Shown here one piece after another: positions 1 through 9,268 of a stretch of 64,000 bases of DNA. Within the stretch, counting starts at the first letter, position 1, and every line of letters begins with the position of its first letter. The stretch covers positions 39,231,713 to 39,295,712 of the forward strand of contig NC_134878.1 in assembly GCF_041734735.1 (NCBI RefSeq). Reading direction: 5' to 3'. The notes beneath the pieces were generated by a model. The model did not search any database, was not told the origin of the DNA, and was given only the letters and a program-made list of their open reading frames with translations. Position numbers and translations under genes: made by a program. Origin of the DNA: Babylonia areolata (taxonomy: Eukaryota > Mollusca > Gastropoda > Neogastropoda > Buccinidae).

Positions 1-267
1 GAACCAAGATTTTGTTTTTGATACTCACATGTTCAAATAATGAGTCAATCTGACAGAAAAATTCCATCAAATGCATTAATAAAAAAAAAAATTGGGACTG
101 TCATTCCATCATGTAGGTGCTACAATATCAACCAGGTTATCAACCTGTCTTTCTTGTGACTGGTGTGATCAACCACACACACTGTCAAGGCTGAGCAACA
201 GTGCCCAGGTGCATAACACTCCAACACAGTCCACACAAAGAATGAAAAGGGTGTACTCACCCAGGAT

Positions 268-459
268 CTATTGCCAGTAAAAACGCTGTGTGGGGTACTT
301 GCAGAAACGGTCTTCAAGACACAGTGCTGGTTTGCTGGGGCAGTCTGGGCAGTAGAACCCCACATCCTTTCTTTGTCCTTCCTTCCAGCAGACTGCACCG
401 CCTTTGTGGCCAGGCCTTCTGTGGGGTAGGTGGGTTGAAGTGTCGTCCACACAAGACAA
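268..459 (-). pseudogene. piggyBac transposase C-terminal Cys-rich domain (element P1)
   Basis: Reads GAVCWKEGQRKDVGFYCPDC, then PSKPALCLEDRFCKYPTQ and a stop. This is the C-terminal zinc-binding module of piggyBac-type transposases (C, a basic linker, FYCxxC, then PALCxxxCFxxYH in family members). The first CxxC pair is reduced to one cysteine and the final YH reads YP, so metal binding is probably impaired. It ends at TAG (268-270) as a natural C-terminus. In the family this domain binds the element ends. Confidence 0.7.
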
Positions 460-610
460 ACAGCGTGGTCATCTTTAGCAGTGTCTTGGTCACCAGAAAT
501 CATGGCACTAATTACATCCTTCTGAAGTCCAGGAGTGTACTGCTGTTGCCTGCTTTTTTATAGAGGATGTGTGCATTCAGCATGGCAATTTGTAGAAAAT
601 GCACACACAG

Positions 611-730
611 CTATTTGTACCACTTCAGGGTTTTCCTTGTGACATTGTAGGGCTGCAGCTGTTGGTCATGATGGTCCATGGCACCCATGTTTTTGTTGTA
701 ATCCAGAATTGCTGGAGGCTTGTTTACTGC
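611..730 (-). pseudogene. piggyBac transposase DDE-domain segment (element P1)
   Basis: Minus-strand translation reads AVNKPPAILDYNKNMGAMDH and then HDQQLQPYNVTRKTLKWYK. This matches the conserved piggyBac block of the form KP..(I/V)xDYNKxMGGVDxxDQ, which carries the last catalytic aspartate region of the DDE domain, followed by the usual YxxxRKTxKWYK. The usual GVD reads AMD here. A stop follows KWYK directly; in the next frame, AMLNAHILYKKAG and LDFRR (about 590-520) continue the family pattern, so the copy is frameshifted. No complete transposase can be encoded. Confidence 0.75.
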
Positions 731-956
731 CCTTTGGTCTTGCTGCTGCTGGTCTTCAGTTGTAGGTTTGTGGCAAGTTGTCAACTCCAGATAGTCCAGG
801 ATGAGCATCATGATCATCAGCATGCTGCGTACCTGAAGCACATTGCATAAAAGACTAAGTCTGTTGGGTTTGGGGTTTGTTTTTTTGTTTTTTACATATA
901 AAAAGATCATGAAATGGTACCATTTTATTTTTGATTGTTTTCAGAAGCTGAAATAC

Positions 957-1090
957 AAACACACACATACCTACCCCACCCCCCACCCCAAACCTCCAAA
1001 ACACACACACACTGAAACTGGTTCATGGTATGCCACACCCCCTTCATTCTCTCTTTCTCATACAAAATGACAACACATCACACGCGCGCA

Positions 1091-1121
<31 letters not shown>

Positions 1122-1208
1122 TTCTACAAGTGTTGTATTTACAAAGTAATTTAGGCATACAGTTCTGTATATCATTCTCTGATTTCAGTTTTATAAACAT
1201 CATCTCTT

Positions 1209-1257
<49 letters not shown>

Positions 1258-1283
1258 ACAACAACAACAACAACAACAACAAA
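957..1283. repeat. Microsatellite cluster (CA)n, (TC)n, (CAA)n
   Basis: Consecutive simple repeats inside element P1: interrupted CA near 957-1015, a (CG/CA)n run at 1079-1121, C and TC runs at 1209-1248, and (CAA)n at 1253-1282. Long open frames across them encode only poly-Gln, Ser-Leu or Cys runs and are not genes. Confidence 0.9.
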
Positions 1284-1438
1284 CCAATACACACTCAGGA
1301 ACGAACACACAGAAAGCTGCAGGCGAGCGACACACGCTGTCATCAACAATGAGCCAGCCAGCAAGCCACGCCCCCTTGGGCTATGATGGTCAGACACAGT
1401 ACCCACGTGACTGACTCTCTCTCACTCACACACACTGA

Positions 1439-1771
1439 TCAGTGACTGACGAAGCCACTTACCACAGCTAACACATTCAAAACACACACAATGCAGTCAT
1501 ATTCATTGTTACAACAAACGGAAAGCAAATAATAAACTGACAAACCTCGAAAACACCCACCTGCATCTTGAATCAGCTGAGCTTGTCTGTCTTCAGTTTC
1601 ATCAAGCAACTCCACCTCCCACACCCCTCCACTGTCAAAATCAGGGTCTTCGGCATCAGCTTCACGCAGTTCTGTCTCATTCAGTCCACAATCTTCATCT
1701 CTACTGTTTGCATCGCGAAAGAATTCTTTCAATACAAGTGCAAGTGTTGGGGTTTGTCTGCGTTCAGCCAT
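1439..1771 (-). pseudogene. piggyBac transposase N-terminal exon (element P1)
   Basis: Starts at a true ATG at 1771 with MAERRQTP and runs into a strongly acidic stretch (RDANSRDEDCGLNETELREADAEDPDFDSG), typical of the disordered acidic N-terminus of piggyBac transposases. After IQDA the DNA reads CAG followed by GTGGGT on the minus strand, which looks like a splice donor, so the coding part probably ends near 1560 and the rest of the open frame is intron. The start lies about 265 bp inside the TTAA-flanked terminus, as in the related element at 7060. It is disconnected from the downstream DDE and Cys-rich segments by microsatellite-rich sequence and broken frames, hence pseudogene. Confidence 0.6.
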
Positions 1772-1799
1772 GGCTTTGCAAACACAACTTGAGCTTCAT

Positions 1800-2036
1800 A
1801 CAAACTTGCAAAACTTTCGCCATAAATATGACAATCCAATGAATAATTTTAGCTTATGGAACTCAGGAGATAAAGAGCTCTCAGGGGAGCTAATTTAATG
1901 GTTAGCAGACTGTATTTTCTGTAATGCGGGACTCGAAACATAGAATGTTGTAACATGACGTATGGCGCACGTCAGTACAGCATTGGTGAGCGACATTTCA
2001 TGACGTACGCTGTACGTCAACAGCGCAGTCAAGAGG
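1800..2036 (-). repeat. piggyBac P1 5' terminal region, copy 1
   Basis: Nearly identical to 5949-6185, both ending in AAGAGG followed by TTAA. It contains two CRE-like inverted repeats, one around 1956-1975 and one around 1999-2018, each with TGACGT on one side and ACGTCA on the other. In DNA transposons such subterminal palindromes are often transposase-binding sites; that role is inferred. Confidence 0.85.
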
Positions 2037-2040
2037 TTAA

Positions 2041-2527
2041 TAAAGTGTCTAGAAACACGTCTGATGTATTTTTTCAATAAACTTTGCCTCTAAAGAAGTG
2101 TATTTTGTTGTCTTGTTGACTGGGTGTGAGAAAAAAAACAGGGAGAAAATGTTAAAAACTGAAGAAAAATGACAACTTTCAGCTTGGTTTTTCTCTAATT
2201 TCACTGCGTCAATCATTAAGTCTTACCACTCAGAATGTGGAGCAAACAGTGACCTTCAACTTGGCCTACATCAAGAAATGAATTTGTTCAATCCAGAGAT
2301 TCACGAAACCAAAATGTGTCGCTTATGAGGTAGCCCGAGTTCAACTAGGCACAAATTGTCATTGGTCGAAAATGACGTATTGCTGTAATGGCGTTTTCTG
2401 ATTGGCTGAGAGCCTAGTTAACTACCTTCAACTTCGGCAAACTCTTTGAAAGAAGCAACACATCGATTCAACTTAAGTAAAAGTAATTTTAATTAACATT
2501 TTTGATCTGATTGCTGTAAAAATCACA
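2041..2527. other. Non-coding stretch with a short inverted repeat
   Basis: AT-rich DNA with no recognisable gene. An imperfect inverted repeat (arms near 2340-2351 and 2413-2423, GTTCAACTAGGC against GCCTAGTTAAC) spans about 85 bp and could be a small MITE-like hairpin. Nothing else could be assigned. Confidence 0.4.
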
Positions 2528-2839
2528 ATGCTGAGAGGAGAGAAGAAGTTTGAGACCCTTCATAAGTTTGGGACCAAAAAATGGAGAAGAAAAGCTGAAA
2601 TGATCGCTGCAGAACCAGATGATATTGAACCACAGGCTTTGACATCAAAGTGCGATGATGAGGAAATTCACACGGTCGCTTCTGGACACAAATTGAAGTG
2701 GTTTAGCTTGAAAAGAGAAAAATTATGCTGGACTGTGACAGCGACGTGTATTCAGAAGAGAATGAAGGATAACCAGGGTGAAAAGGACGAGCCTGGTCGA
2801 CCACAAGCGCAAGATAACCAATGGCAAAAGCATACATGA
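2528..2839 (+). CDS. Unrecognised small ORF, possible transposon 5' exon
   Basis: A 103-residue open frame with a real ATG, basic at first (MLRGEKKFETLHKFGTKKWR) then acidic; no family recognised. In another frame, 2725-2769 encodes MLDCDSDVYSEENEG and stops. In that same frame again, 2821 onward encodes a start followed by INLTCLQPLISDCLCPDCKEP, a C-x2-C knuckle, ending at AACCG before GTAAGC (about 2903), which resembles a splice donor. This looks like a decayed transposase 5' exon with a zinc knuckle rather than a host gene, but the evidence is thin. Confidence 0.25.
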   Translation: MLRGEKKFETLHKFGTKKWRRKAEMIAAEPDDIEPQALTSKCDDEEIHTVASGHKLKWFSLKREKLCWTVTATCIQKRMKDNQGEKDEPGRPQAQDNQWQKHT

Positions 2840-2998
2840 TCATCAATCTCACTTGTCTCCAACCCCTCATCTCAGACTGTTTGTGTCCAGATTGCAAAGA
2901 ACCGGTAAGCCGATGGTTTGATTTTTTCCCTTCTCTCAAATTCTGTATATTTTATAAATATTTTTCATTCATACAGTAGGTATTAGTGCAGTTGTTAC

Positions 2999-3136
2999 TG
3001 TGTGTTTGTGTGTGTGATGTGCTGGGTGTTGAGTGTGTGGATATCATGTGGGTGTGTGCAGTGTGTGTGTGTGTGTGATTGTGTTTGTGCGTGTGTGTGT
3101 GTGAGCAGTTGGTGTGTGTGTGTGTGTGTGTGTGCA
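2999..3136 (+). repeat. (TG)n-rich microsatellite
   Basis: Interrupted GT/TG repeat of about 140 bp; the open frame across it (Val/Cys-rich) is an artefact. Confidence 0.9.
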
Positions 3137-3489
3137 GAGTGTGTGTTTGGTGTGTTTGTGTCTAACTCTAAAAATGATTTTCAGTCATAGATCTTGTGCA
3201 AATCAAAGTCTATATTTTTCCTCAGAACCCATGTATCCTGGAGCTGGAGTATCCTAGAGCTGGAGCTGACTGCTATCATGTTGTGGAGCAGGAGGATGTC
3301 CAGAGGGTGAAGGGTGCCTCAAGGGAAGCTTCAGGCTCAGCCAAAGAGAAGCAATGAAAGATAATTGACACGATACATTGTTGCAAGCGACAAGATGGGA
3401 AAGAGAGGGAGAAGTGTATGGAGCAGGACAGTTTTAATGAAACAAACATTTTGTTTTTATTGTAGATATACTTCTTTGACATCAGAAAC

Positions 3490-4062
3490 CATATATTGTG
3501 TGCACTCCATTTGCTCATGTTCGGGGTGGAGGCAATTGGACCGGCTGACTTCTTGATACCCGCGTACATGCTGCCAGTGTTTCCATAGTCTGCTGCAGAC
3601 TGTATGCTCTGGCTCATATTCAGCCAGTAATCGTTGGCGCAGCGCCGAGCTGTCTGCTGACACTTGATGCGTGCAGACCTCAGTGCGTCCCATGTAGCTT
3701 GGTGGGGATTGGTTTTATGTGCTAGGTGTGCTGTACACTTGGTCTCCACCGCTGGTTCCATTTTTTGCCAGCTTGCCTCAAACCAGTTCTCATTTCTCTG
3801 CTCCTTTCTGCCAAATGCTGCCATCCCTGACAGGTAGACAGCATCGCACACATGTTTCCTTTGGTGTCTATGCTCAAAGCTTCTGTACAACCATTCTCCA
3901 GTGATGCACAAAGGATACCCAAAAAACTCCTGAACTTTGGCTGGGTCTGTTGATCGACAAGTGTTGATATGTGGGCGGGCCTTGGATTTGGAATGATGCA
4001 TTCTGCGCTGGATGAGTCATATCTTGGAGTGGATGAGTGTGTGATCAGTGTCACAATCAGTA
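3490..4062 (-). mobile_element. LINE fragment, endonuclease-RT linker region
   Basis: Minus-strand translation begins with SDCDTDHTLIHSKI (around 4060-4020), the C-terminal TDH motif of an APE-type endonuclease. It continues through NENWFEASWQKMEPAVETK, then ARIKCQQTARRCANDYWLN and AADYGNTGSMYAGIKKSAGP to about 3530. This is the linker between endonuclease and reverse transcriptase in a LINE type often mis-annotated as craniofacial development protein 2-like. It is truncated on both sides, with no RT motifs. A stop follows the TDH segment, and a frame change follows near 3540. It is a different lineage from the LINE at 13.6-16.8 kb, whose equivalent region reads WFDENCDEIKQLLDEKRRLH. Confidence 0.75.
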
Positions 4063-4390
4063 CTATGGAAGTTGCTTGTGTATTTACTTTGTATTTAATA
4101 ACCTGGTGTCCATCGACACTTGCAGAATATAATTTGTGAAAAGGTTTGTAATGTGGTTGTGAAATAACATATATTGAATGAATAGAACTTTTGAGGCAAG
4201 TTAAGTTCAGAAATATAAAATAGATAAAATGAAATATAAAAGGGAGGCAAGAACTTTTGAAGGAATTTGAGGTGGGGGTGGGGGTTGATATTGCAAGGAA
4301 AAATGCCGTATTTGGTTATATTCTTCACTCATATTAACATATAATATCCATCAACAGTGCGCACAGATTCAGTTCATATTTATTATTTAC
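4063..4390. other. AT-rich non-coding stretch
   Basis: No gene, RNA or recognisable repeat seen. A G-rich run of GGTGGG type lies at about 4269-4285. Confidence 0.4.
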
Positions 4391-5026
4391 TTAATCCTTT
4401 CACCGCCAGGTGTGCAAGTGTTTAATATCTGACAGTGCCAGACATTTGTTTGTCACAACTGATTTTTTCTGTACATGTAAAGTTTTCAAAAAGCTTATAT
4501 CTTTATAGCAACTGATCCAATGTCCCTGTTGTTTTTTGTGAAATAAAAAGAAAAGATTGATTTTTTTTTTGCTCCTAAATTAATATATATTTCCATTTTA
4601 TGGGATTCTTTTTAAAATTTATTTTATATTTAATTTATTTTATGAAATGTTTAAGAAATGATGGGTCTCCTCAACACATACATGACTAAAAATGTGACTT
4701 CACCAAGAACTGAAAGAATAACAAAAAAACCAACAGTATTAGCTCCAGAAAATCTTAGCAAGTTAGTAAAATCTGCTGTGCTTTTTTTTCTTTTAGTCAC
4801 ACCTATTTTTCTCTCATACTGTATTCAAAAGTTTTTTTGCTTGAAACTACTGATTCAAATTCTTTGCTATTTTTTCATGAAATTTAGATGACTTATGAAA
4901 ATGTCACTGAAGCCAGTGAAATGATAGTAATATAACAGGAGCACAACAGTCATAGTACAGAATCACCCATAGTGAACAGTAAAAGTGTGTTGATGCATAG
5001 TTCACAATATGAACTGTGAAATGGTC

Positions 5027-5032
<6 letters not shown>

Positions 5033-5080
<48 letters not shown>
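5033..5080 (+). repeat. (CA)n microsatellite
   Basis: Uninterrupted run of about 24 CA dinucleotides. Confidence 0.97.
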
Positions 5081-5081
<1 letters not shown>

Positions 5082-5332
5082 ACGTGTGATGATGATATCC
5101 ACTGACAAATGGTCAGGTCAGGTCAGAGGTTCTGTGTTACTAGTAACCATATAACCCAATAATATTTGCTGCTTGAGGGGTATGTGGAAGTTTAGGAGAC
5201 AAAAATGAAGTAATAAATAGATAAAATATTTTTTTGGAAAAAGCAAATAACTGCATAATACATGTGGGCACACAGTCACATGCATAATGAAAAAAAGAAA
5301 AGAAAACTAAATACCTGTTCTTTAAAATGTAG

Positions 5333-6185
5333 CCAGTTCAGTGCCAGAGTATTTTGTTTTAAAAAAAAAAAAAGTGCTCTCTCCTTGCCAGGGAATTTTG
5401 AGGATTTGGGGGTAATAAATCACAAAAAATTCTAGCACAAAAGCTATGGGTGATACAGAAAGAAAGTAAATGTTTTTGTGAAGGAAAATGAGTGTAGATT
5501 CTGCTTCTGGGCTCTTTTACCCAATTAGGTTAGATAAGATCATTTTTGTGCACCAAAAAAGTCTATTTCCACCTCTACATAACAACACCCATAAAGAAAA
5601 GAAACAAAATACATCTAGAAATAGCATGCCTATTGTCAGATTATACCTGTAGAAGAAATTAAAACAGGCTATAAGTTTATGAAAACAAACCACAGCTTGT
5701 GCAGGCATGTTAGTAAATCACTGTCCCAACAGTGACAAAGGGGTGGGTAAAGTCAACGTAAAAGGTCAATTACCGTCTCAGAAACAGCTGGCAAGCTTTT
5801 TGACAGCTGAGAGCATTTGGGAGTGAGAGGGTGAGGTTCTTTGATGACATTCACTCCTTTCAAGTTGCACGTGGGCTGATTAAAGTGTCTGCTGTGCATC
5901 CGGCTTGCCACCTCTTCAAACAAGTCAACCATCTGAGTCAGAAATCGTACAAACTTGCAAAACTTTCGCCATGAATATGACAATCCGATGAATAATTTTA
6001 GCTTGTGGAACTCAGGAGATAAAGATCTCTCAGGGGAGCTAATTTAATGGTTAGCAGACTGTATTTTCTGTAATGCAGAGCTCGAAACATAGAACGTTGT
6101 AACATGACGTATGGCGCACATCAATACAGCATTGGTGAGTGACATTTCATGACGTATGCCGTACGTCAGCAGCGCAGTCAAGAGG
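5333..6185. mobile_element. Non-autonomous piggyBac-like element (P2), derivative of P1 family
   Basis: Right terminus AAGAGG followed by TTAA at 6186-6189, shared with P1 over 237 bp (5949-6185 against 1800-2036). Left terminus CCAGTTCAGTGCCAG resembles the inverted right terminus CCTCTTGACTGCGCTG, so the two ends can be read as imperfect terminal inverted repeats. The left flank reads ATGTAG instead of TTAA, either a decayed target site or a slightly misplaced boundary. The left 610 bp aligns along its length with 10110-10722. No coding capacity: it looks like an internal-deletion product that kept only the two ends. Confidence 0.6.
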
Positions 6186-6210
6186 TTAAGGACAGTGGTG
6201 AAATGGTTAA

Positions 6211-6568
6211 CGAAGAAAATAGTGAGTAAAATAAATTGTACTTGAAATGCTACAAACTGAAGGGTCGGACATTGAAGAGGTGGATGATGATGAAGAAGAA
6301 AGTGAATTTAATGCAGAAAGCGAGCATGGGTATGGTGATTCGGGGTGAAAATTTGGCATTATTTTCTACATATGGCAAAACTGTAAAAATAAGATGAGAA
6401 ATTTGATTTTTTTTTTCTTTATGTAATAGCTCAACACGAAATAAACCAGTTCTGAAAGTTTCATTTTCTTACTCTGTATTTTGTATTTTTTGTAATTTTT
6501 TTCCAAACTCTTACAAATGGGCCATCTGTGGGGAAAAGCAAGGGAGAAAACTTGTTGTCCCGAGTGAG
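6211..6568 (+). mobile_element. piggyBac-like fragment with acidic N-terminal coding piece (P4)
   Basis: Right terminus TTGTCCCGAGTGAG followed by TTAA at 6569-6572; its inverted form, CTCACTCGGGACAA, closely resembles the left terminus of the element at 7060 (CTCACTCGCTGCTATTG). Positions 6241-6348 encode LEMLQTEGSDIEEVDDDEEE then SEFNAESEHGYGDSG and a stop, comparable to LKMIQTEGSNVEGDN in the N-terminal piece of the 7060 element. It therefore looks like a relative of that element reduced to part of its N-terminus and its 3' end. Its left end was not found and may have been displaced by the P2/P3 insertions. Confidence 0.5.
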
Positions 6569-6677
6569 TTAATCAAAGAATGCATATTGGCACACAGTTG
6601 TGTATTTATAAAGAAGGAAAAAAAGTTTATAACTTACAAATTGTATCAACTTTGTTATCTCTCTCTGTGTGTGTGTA

Positions 6678-6727
<50 letters not shown>
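6678..6727 (+). repeat. (TA)n(TG)n microsatellite
   Basis: TA run (about 6678-6696) followed by TG run to 6727, directly abutting the SINE-like repeat that follows. Confidence 0.95.
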
Positions 6728-7050
6728 TAGTCGTGTCCAACTATGACCATCAGAGCAGCAGAGGAGGCAACTGCTGTTCCGACTATTTGGGCTAGAATTT
6801 GATTATAGTGGAGAGTGTCTTGCCCAAGTACATCCCCACTCTCTCGGCCAAGAGGGTTTTAGGACAGTCGGCATTGGGATGGTTCCCAAAGGCCAACTAG
6901 CCCACAAGGCTGCAGCACTAAGAGCCAGTGCAATTTTGCCTCCTAGTTTGAGAGTCATAGTCCTTCACAAAAGACTAAGCTGTAAATGGTTTGACTGGAG
7001 AAACCATTGATAATACAGCTCTCACTTTGCTGATCTAATTTACTGACCAC
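6728..7050. repeat. Mollusc-type interspersed repeat (SINE-like or LINE 3' end)
   Basis: Non-coding, moderately GC-rich block starting GTCGTGTCCAACTATGACCA and ending near ACCATTGATAATACAGCTCTC, with a microsatellite at its left edge as often seen at the 3' tail of retroposons. I recall near-identical blocks from gastropod genomes, but this is memory rather than a search. There is only one copy in the window, so internal comparison is impossible. Confidence 0.4.
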
Positions 7051-7076
7051 AAAGTTTAACTCACTCGCTGCTATTG

Positions 7077-7134
7077 TCCGCATATGCGGATGTCGTCGGA
7101 CAAAGCGTTCGATGCCAATGTCCGCATATGCGGA
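7077..7134. promoter_or_regulatory. Paired perfect 14-bp palindromes in P5 left subterminus
   Basis: TCCGCATATGCGGA, its own reverse complement, occurs at 7077-7090 and again at 7121-7134, start-to-start spacing 44 bp, 17 and 61 bp inside the element's left end. Duplicated subterminal palindromes in DNA transposons commonly bind the transposase; that function is inferred here. Confidence 0.6.
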
Positions 7135-7318
7135 TTTTGATTTTGAAAAGTCACGCTGTTGGAGTGACGTGTCGGATACGAAACTCAAAAGCAGAACTGA
7201 TTCTTAAGTTATCTCCAGCCAACTTTTCATTCACACACACAGCGTGTGTGCAGTGACACGCTCATTAGCAGACGACAACGAAGCATACCCTCGGTCAGCT
7301 CTGAAGTTGTTTGACAAG

Positions 7319-7621
7319 ATGGCATCGCGCCGAAGTGTTCGACATGGTAGGAGAGGTCAAATGCAACACAGCGTTGAAGCTACTTTGAAAATGATCCAAA
7401 CTGAAGGCTCCAATGTTGAAGGAGATAATGTTGGTTCGTCGGACAGTAATTTTGAACCATATCCCGATGAACTAGAAATAGATTCGGCCGCTGAAGAGGG
7501 TGTTTACAGTGGAGAGGAAAGCAAGTCCTGACCATGTGCCAGCTGACCGACACTGACAACGTAATCACTGAGGAAACGGACGACTTTGCTGGTGTTTTTA
7601 CCAGTGATTGGACTGAAAATG
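7319..7621 (+). pseudogene. piggyBac transposase N-terminal exon (P5)
   Basis: ATG at 7319, 260 bp inside the left terminus: MASRRSVRHGRRGQMQHSVE, then an acidic region with IQTEGSNVEGDN and EIDSAAEEGVYSGEES. The frame stops at 7529-7531, but another frame continues the family's acidic, Trp-containing pattern (ITEETDDFAGVFTSDWTENG) up to a good splice donor, AAAATG before GTGAGT at 7622. A frameshift around 7525 therefore breaks the exon. The upstream part of the open frame (7244-7318) is probably untranslated. Confidence 0.55.
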
Positions 7622-7630
7622 GTGAGTGTG

Positions 7631-7664
<34 letters not shown>

Positions 7665-7984
7665 ATTGCATGCATATGTTTACTTATTTTCTGTTTTACT
7701 TGTTCATTTGTAGAACAAGGTGCTGTAGAAATGACAGTAATAGTACTAATACTGATGATACTGTCATTATTGTTTGTAATATTGTAAAAAAAAAAATAAT
7801 AATAATTAAAAAATAAAAATCTAAAGTAGTTTTCTTTGACTACATGTAAAAATACTTACCACATTATGCTTCCATTCATATAAATATTTAGAATAAACAA
7901 GGGAATAAGCAAACAAATAATTTAAACAACAATAAGAAGAAAGAGTCAGACCTGCATGATCATTTGTGTGTGTGTATGGTTGCA

Positions 7985-8340
7985 GGGCATGTTGCTGTGC
8001 TGAAGTGGCAGGACAAAAAACCAGTTCATGTGCTGACAACAGTCATGCTGCCAACTACCATGGTCAGTGTGACAACACGACACCGTCCTGAAAGACAGAA
8101 GCCAGTTGCAGTACAAGACTACATCACCAACATGGCTGGAGTGGATATGAGTGACCAGCTACTGCAAGTGCAAGGTCTGTGAAGACCTGTTCAAGCGCCA
8201 CAACACACCAAAACACCAACCAAACTGCCAACTGGTGTCCAAAATGTGGAGTTCCACTGTGTGTGAAGCTGTGCCCAGGACTCAACATCATCTGCCATGA
8301 GCTTTTTCACCCCAGACAAGACTATTGTCAGTGATAATAC
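7985..8340 (+). pseudogene. piggyBac transposase DDE fragment and Cys-rich C-terminus (P5)
   Basis: After a splice-acceptor-like GGTTGCAG (ending near 7984) the frame encodes HVAVLKWQDKKPVHVLTT, then VAVQDYITNMAGVDMSDQLL, the conserved piggyBac block around the last catalytic Asp (GVDMSDQ). It then passes abruptly to the Cys-rich end: CKVCEDLFKRHNTPKHQPN in one frame and WCPKCGVPLCVKLCPGLN in the next, ending at TGA near 8338-8340. The roughly 100-residue section that normally joins the two is gone, and a frameshift interrupts the Cys-rich part. Non-functional. Confidence 0.75.
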
Positions 8341-8769
8341 ATCAGGTTTTTGTGTGCAGTGAACTCCCTTTTTTATGTAGAGACAATATTTTCTTTTGTG
8401 TGCGTGATTTTCAACTTTCTCCACCATCTGTTCATATTTCATTGCATGTACTAGGTCTTCAGTTCCTCAGTGTTAGGATGTGATGTGGAACATTTGTAAG
8501 CTGTTCAAGGACACTTGGTATACCTTTCTGATGGGTGCAGAAATGCTACAAAATACACAAAAAATGAATACCTTGATCAACAACAAGATGGTGAGTAAAT
8601 AATTTAATTTTTTGCACAAATATGGAACAACATTCACTGAATACACATACTAAATTTCAATTCTCTGGGTGTTTATTTGTTTTTTTGAGAATTTGTTTCC
8701 CCATCCAATACAAACCCTGGGTTTTCAGGGATTCACAAGGGCAAAAACTCTTGGCATGGAATGAGTTAA

Positions 8770-9034
8770 TGGAGGCATAACTGCCGGGATGGGACCTTTA
8801 ACATTACATTGAATCCATATTTAACTTGCAGGACTTAATTCTTTGAATAAATGATATGTATGTTATTTTATTTTATTTCATTTTATTGTATGGGAGGGGT
8901 GTTTTTAGGAAAGTTAGTGTAACTGAGTTAATATGAACCAAATCTCTTCTTCAGCATTAGTTCACAGCAACTTCAGCAGTTGCTCACAAGTTGGATTTGA
9001 TGTGTATGGCCGATTTACTCTTGTTAGCGCAGCC
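8770..9034. other. AT-rich non-coding stretch
   Basis: Right flank of P5; TTTTA-rich, no gene or element recognised. Confidence 0.4.
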
Positions 9035-9268
9035 GTACTTAATTTTTGATCATATGATGGATACTTCAGTGTTTCATGGAACAGCAACATGGGTAATTGG
9101 ATCTTTGACATGCATATTTGATTGTCTGCATCTGCACGCACAGGAATACGATAAAGGCACTAGCAGGTTTGCATTTGTTGTTGGCCTTGATAGGATTGAA
9201 AGTTCAATAATGCTCAAACTATTTCACTGCTGTACCTCTGAAAACAGAGTAAAACAGATAGAAATATA
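9035..9268 (+). repeat. Mollusc SINE-like repeat, second half (decayed)
   Basis: GGATCTTTGACATGCATATT, GGCACTAGCAGGTTTGCA and the terminal GATTGAAAGTTCAATAATGC follow the order of the distal half of a SINE-like repeat I recall from marine molluscs, whose end derives from an inverted tRNA. The proximal half of what I believe is the same repeat lies at 21065-21330. The open frame across it (8991-9269) is not a gene. Confidence 0.4.

Larger units (their letters stand above)
268..2036 (-). mobile_element. piggyBac-like DNA transposon, decayed (element P1)
   Basis: Minus-strand element. Its right (5') end is followed by a TTAA at 2037-2040, the target site of the piggyBac superfamily, and read inward the terminus starts CCTCTTGACTGCGCTG. 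Three transposase pieces lie in the correct order: an N-terminal exon (1771 down to about 1571), a DDE-domain segment (730-611) and a C-terminal Cys-rich segment (459-268). Most of the catalytic core is missing or unrecognisable, and the interval 957-1283 is filled with CA, TC and CAA microsatellites. No left terminus was found, so the element may run past the window start or be truncated. The right-end 237 bp recurs at 5949-6185. Family call is from motifs and TTAA; subfamily unknown. Confidence 0.75.
4391..6210. mobile_element. Possible larger piggyBac-like element with a nested insertion (P3)
   Basis: Left end: TTAA at 4391-4394 followed by TCCTTTCACCGCCAGG. Right end: GACAGTGGTGAAATGG followed by TTAA at 6207-6210. 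The right end, reverse-complemented, matches the left over most of its first 15 bases, as piggyBac-type terminal inverted repeats do. Element P2 (5333-6185) lies inside it, close to its right end. The interior 4395-5330 is AT-rich without a recognisable transposase. The pairing of ends is by eye and tentative. Confidence 0.35.
7060..8765 (+). mobile_element. piggyBac-like transposon, internally deleted (P5)
   Basis: Flanked by TTAA at 7056-7059 and 8766-8769. Left end CTCACTCGCTGCTATTG; right end, inverted, CTCATTCCATGCCAAG, an imperfect terminal inverted repeat. Inside, in order: two perfect palindromes (7077-7090 and 7121-7134), an acidic N-terminal exon (7319-7621) ending at a GTGAGT donor, then DDE-domain and Cys-rich pieces (about 7985-8340). 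At about 1.7 kb it is shorter than a full piggyBac element; most of the DDE catalytic region is missing and a TG microsatellite (7629-7664) sits in the gap. Both ends are intact enough to have been mobilised in trans by a relative. Confidence 0.8.

Noticed and set aside
1025-1414. 129-residue open frame with poly-Gln
   Set aside because: Produced by translating CA, TC and CAA microsatellites.
3002-3190. Cys/Val-rich small protein
   Set aside because: Translation of a TG microsatellite.
8191-8442. Minus-strand open frame over the P5 C-terminal region
   Set aside because: Shadow of the plus-strand Cys-rich transposase fragment; no motif of its own.
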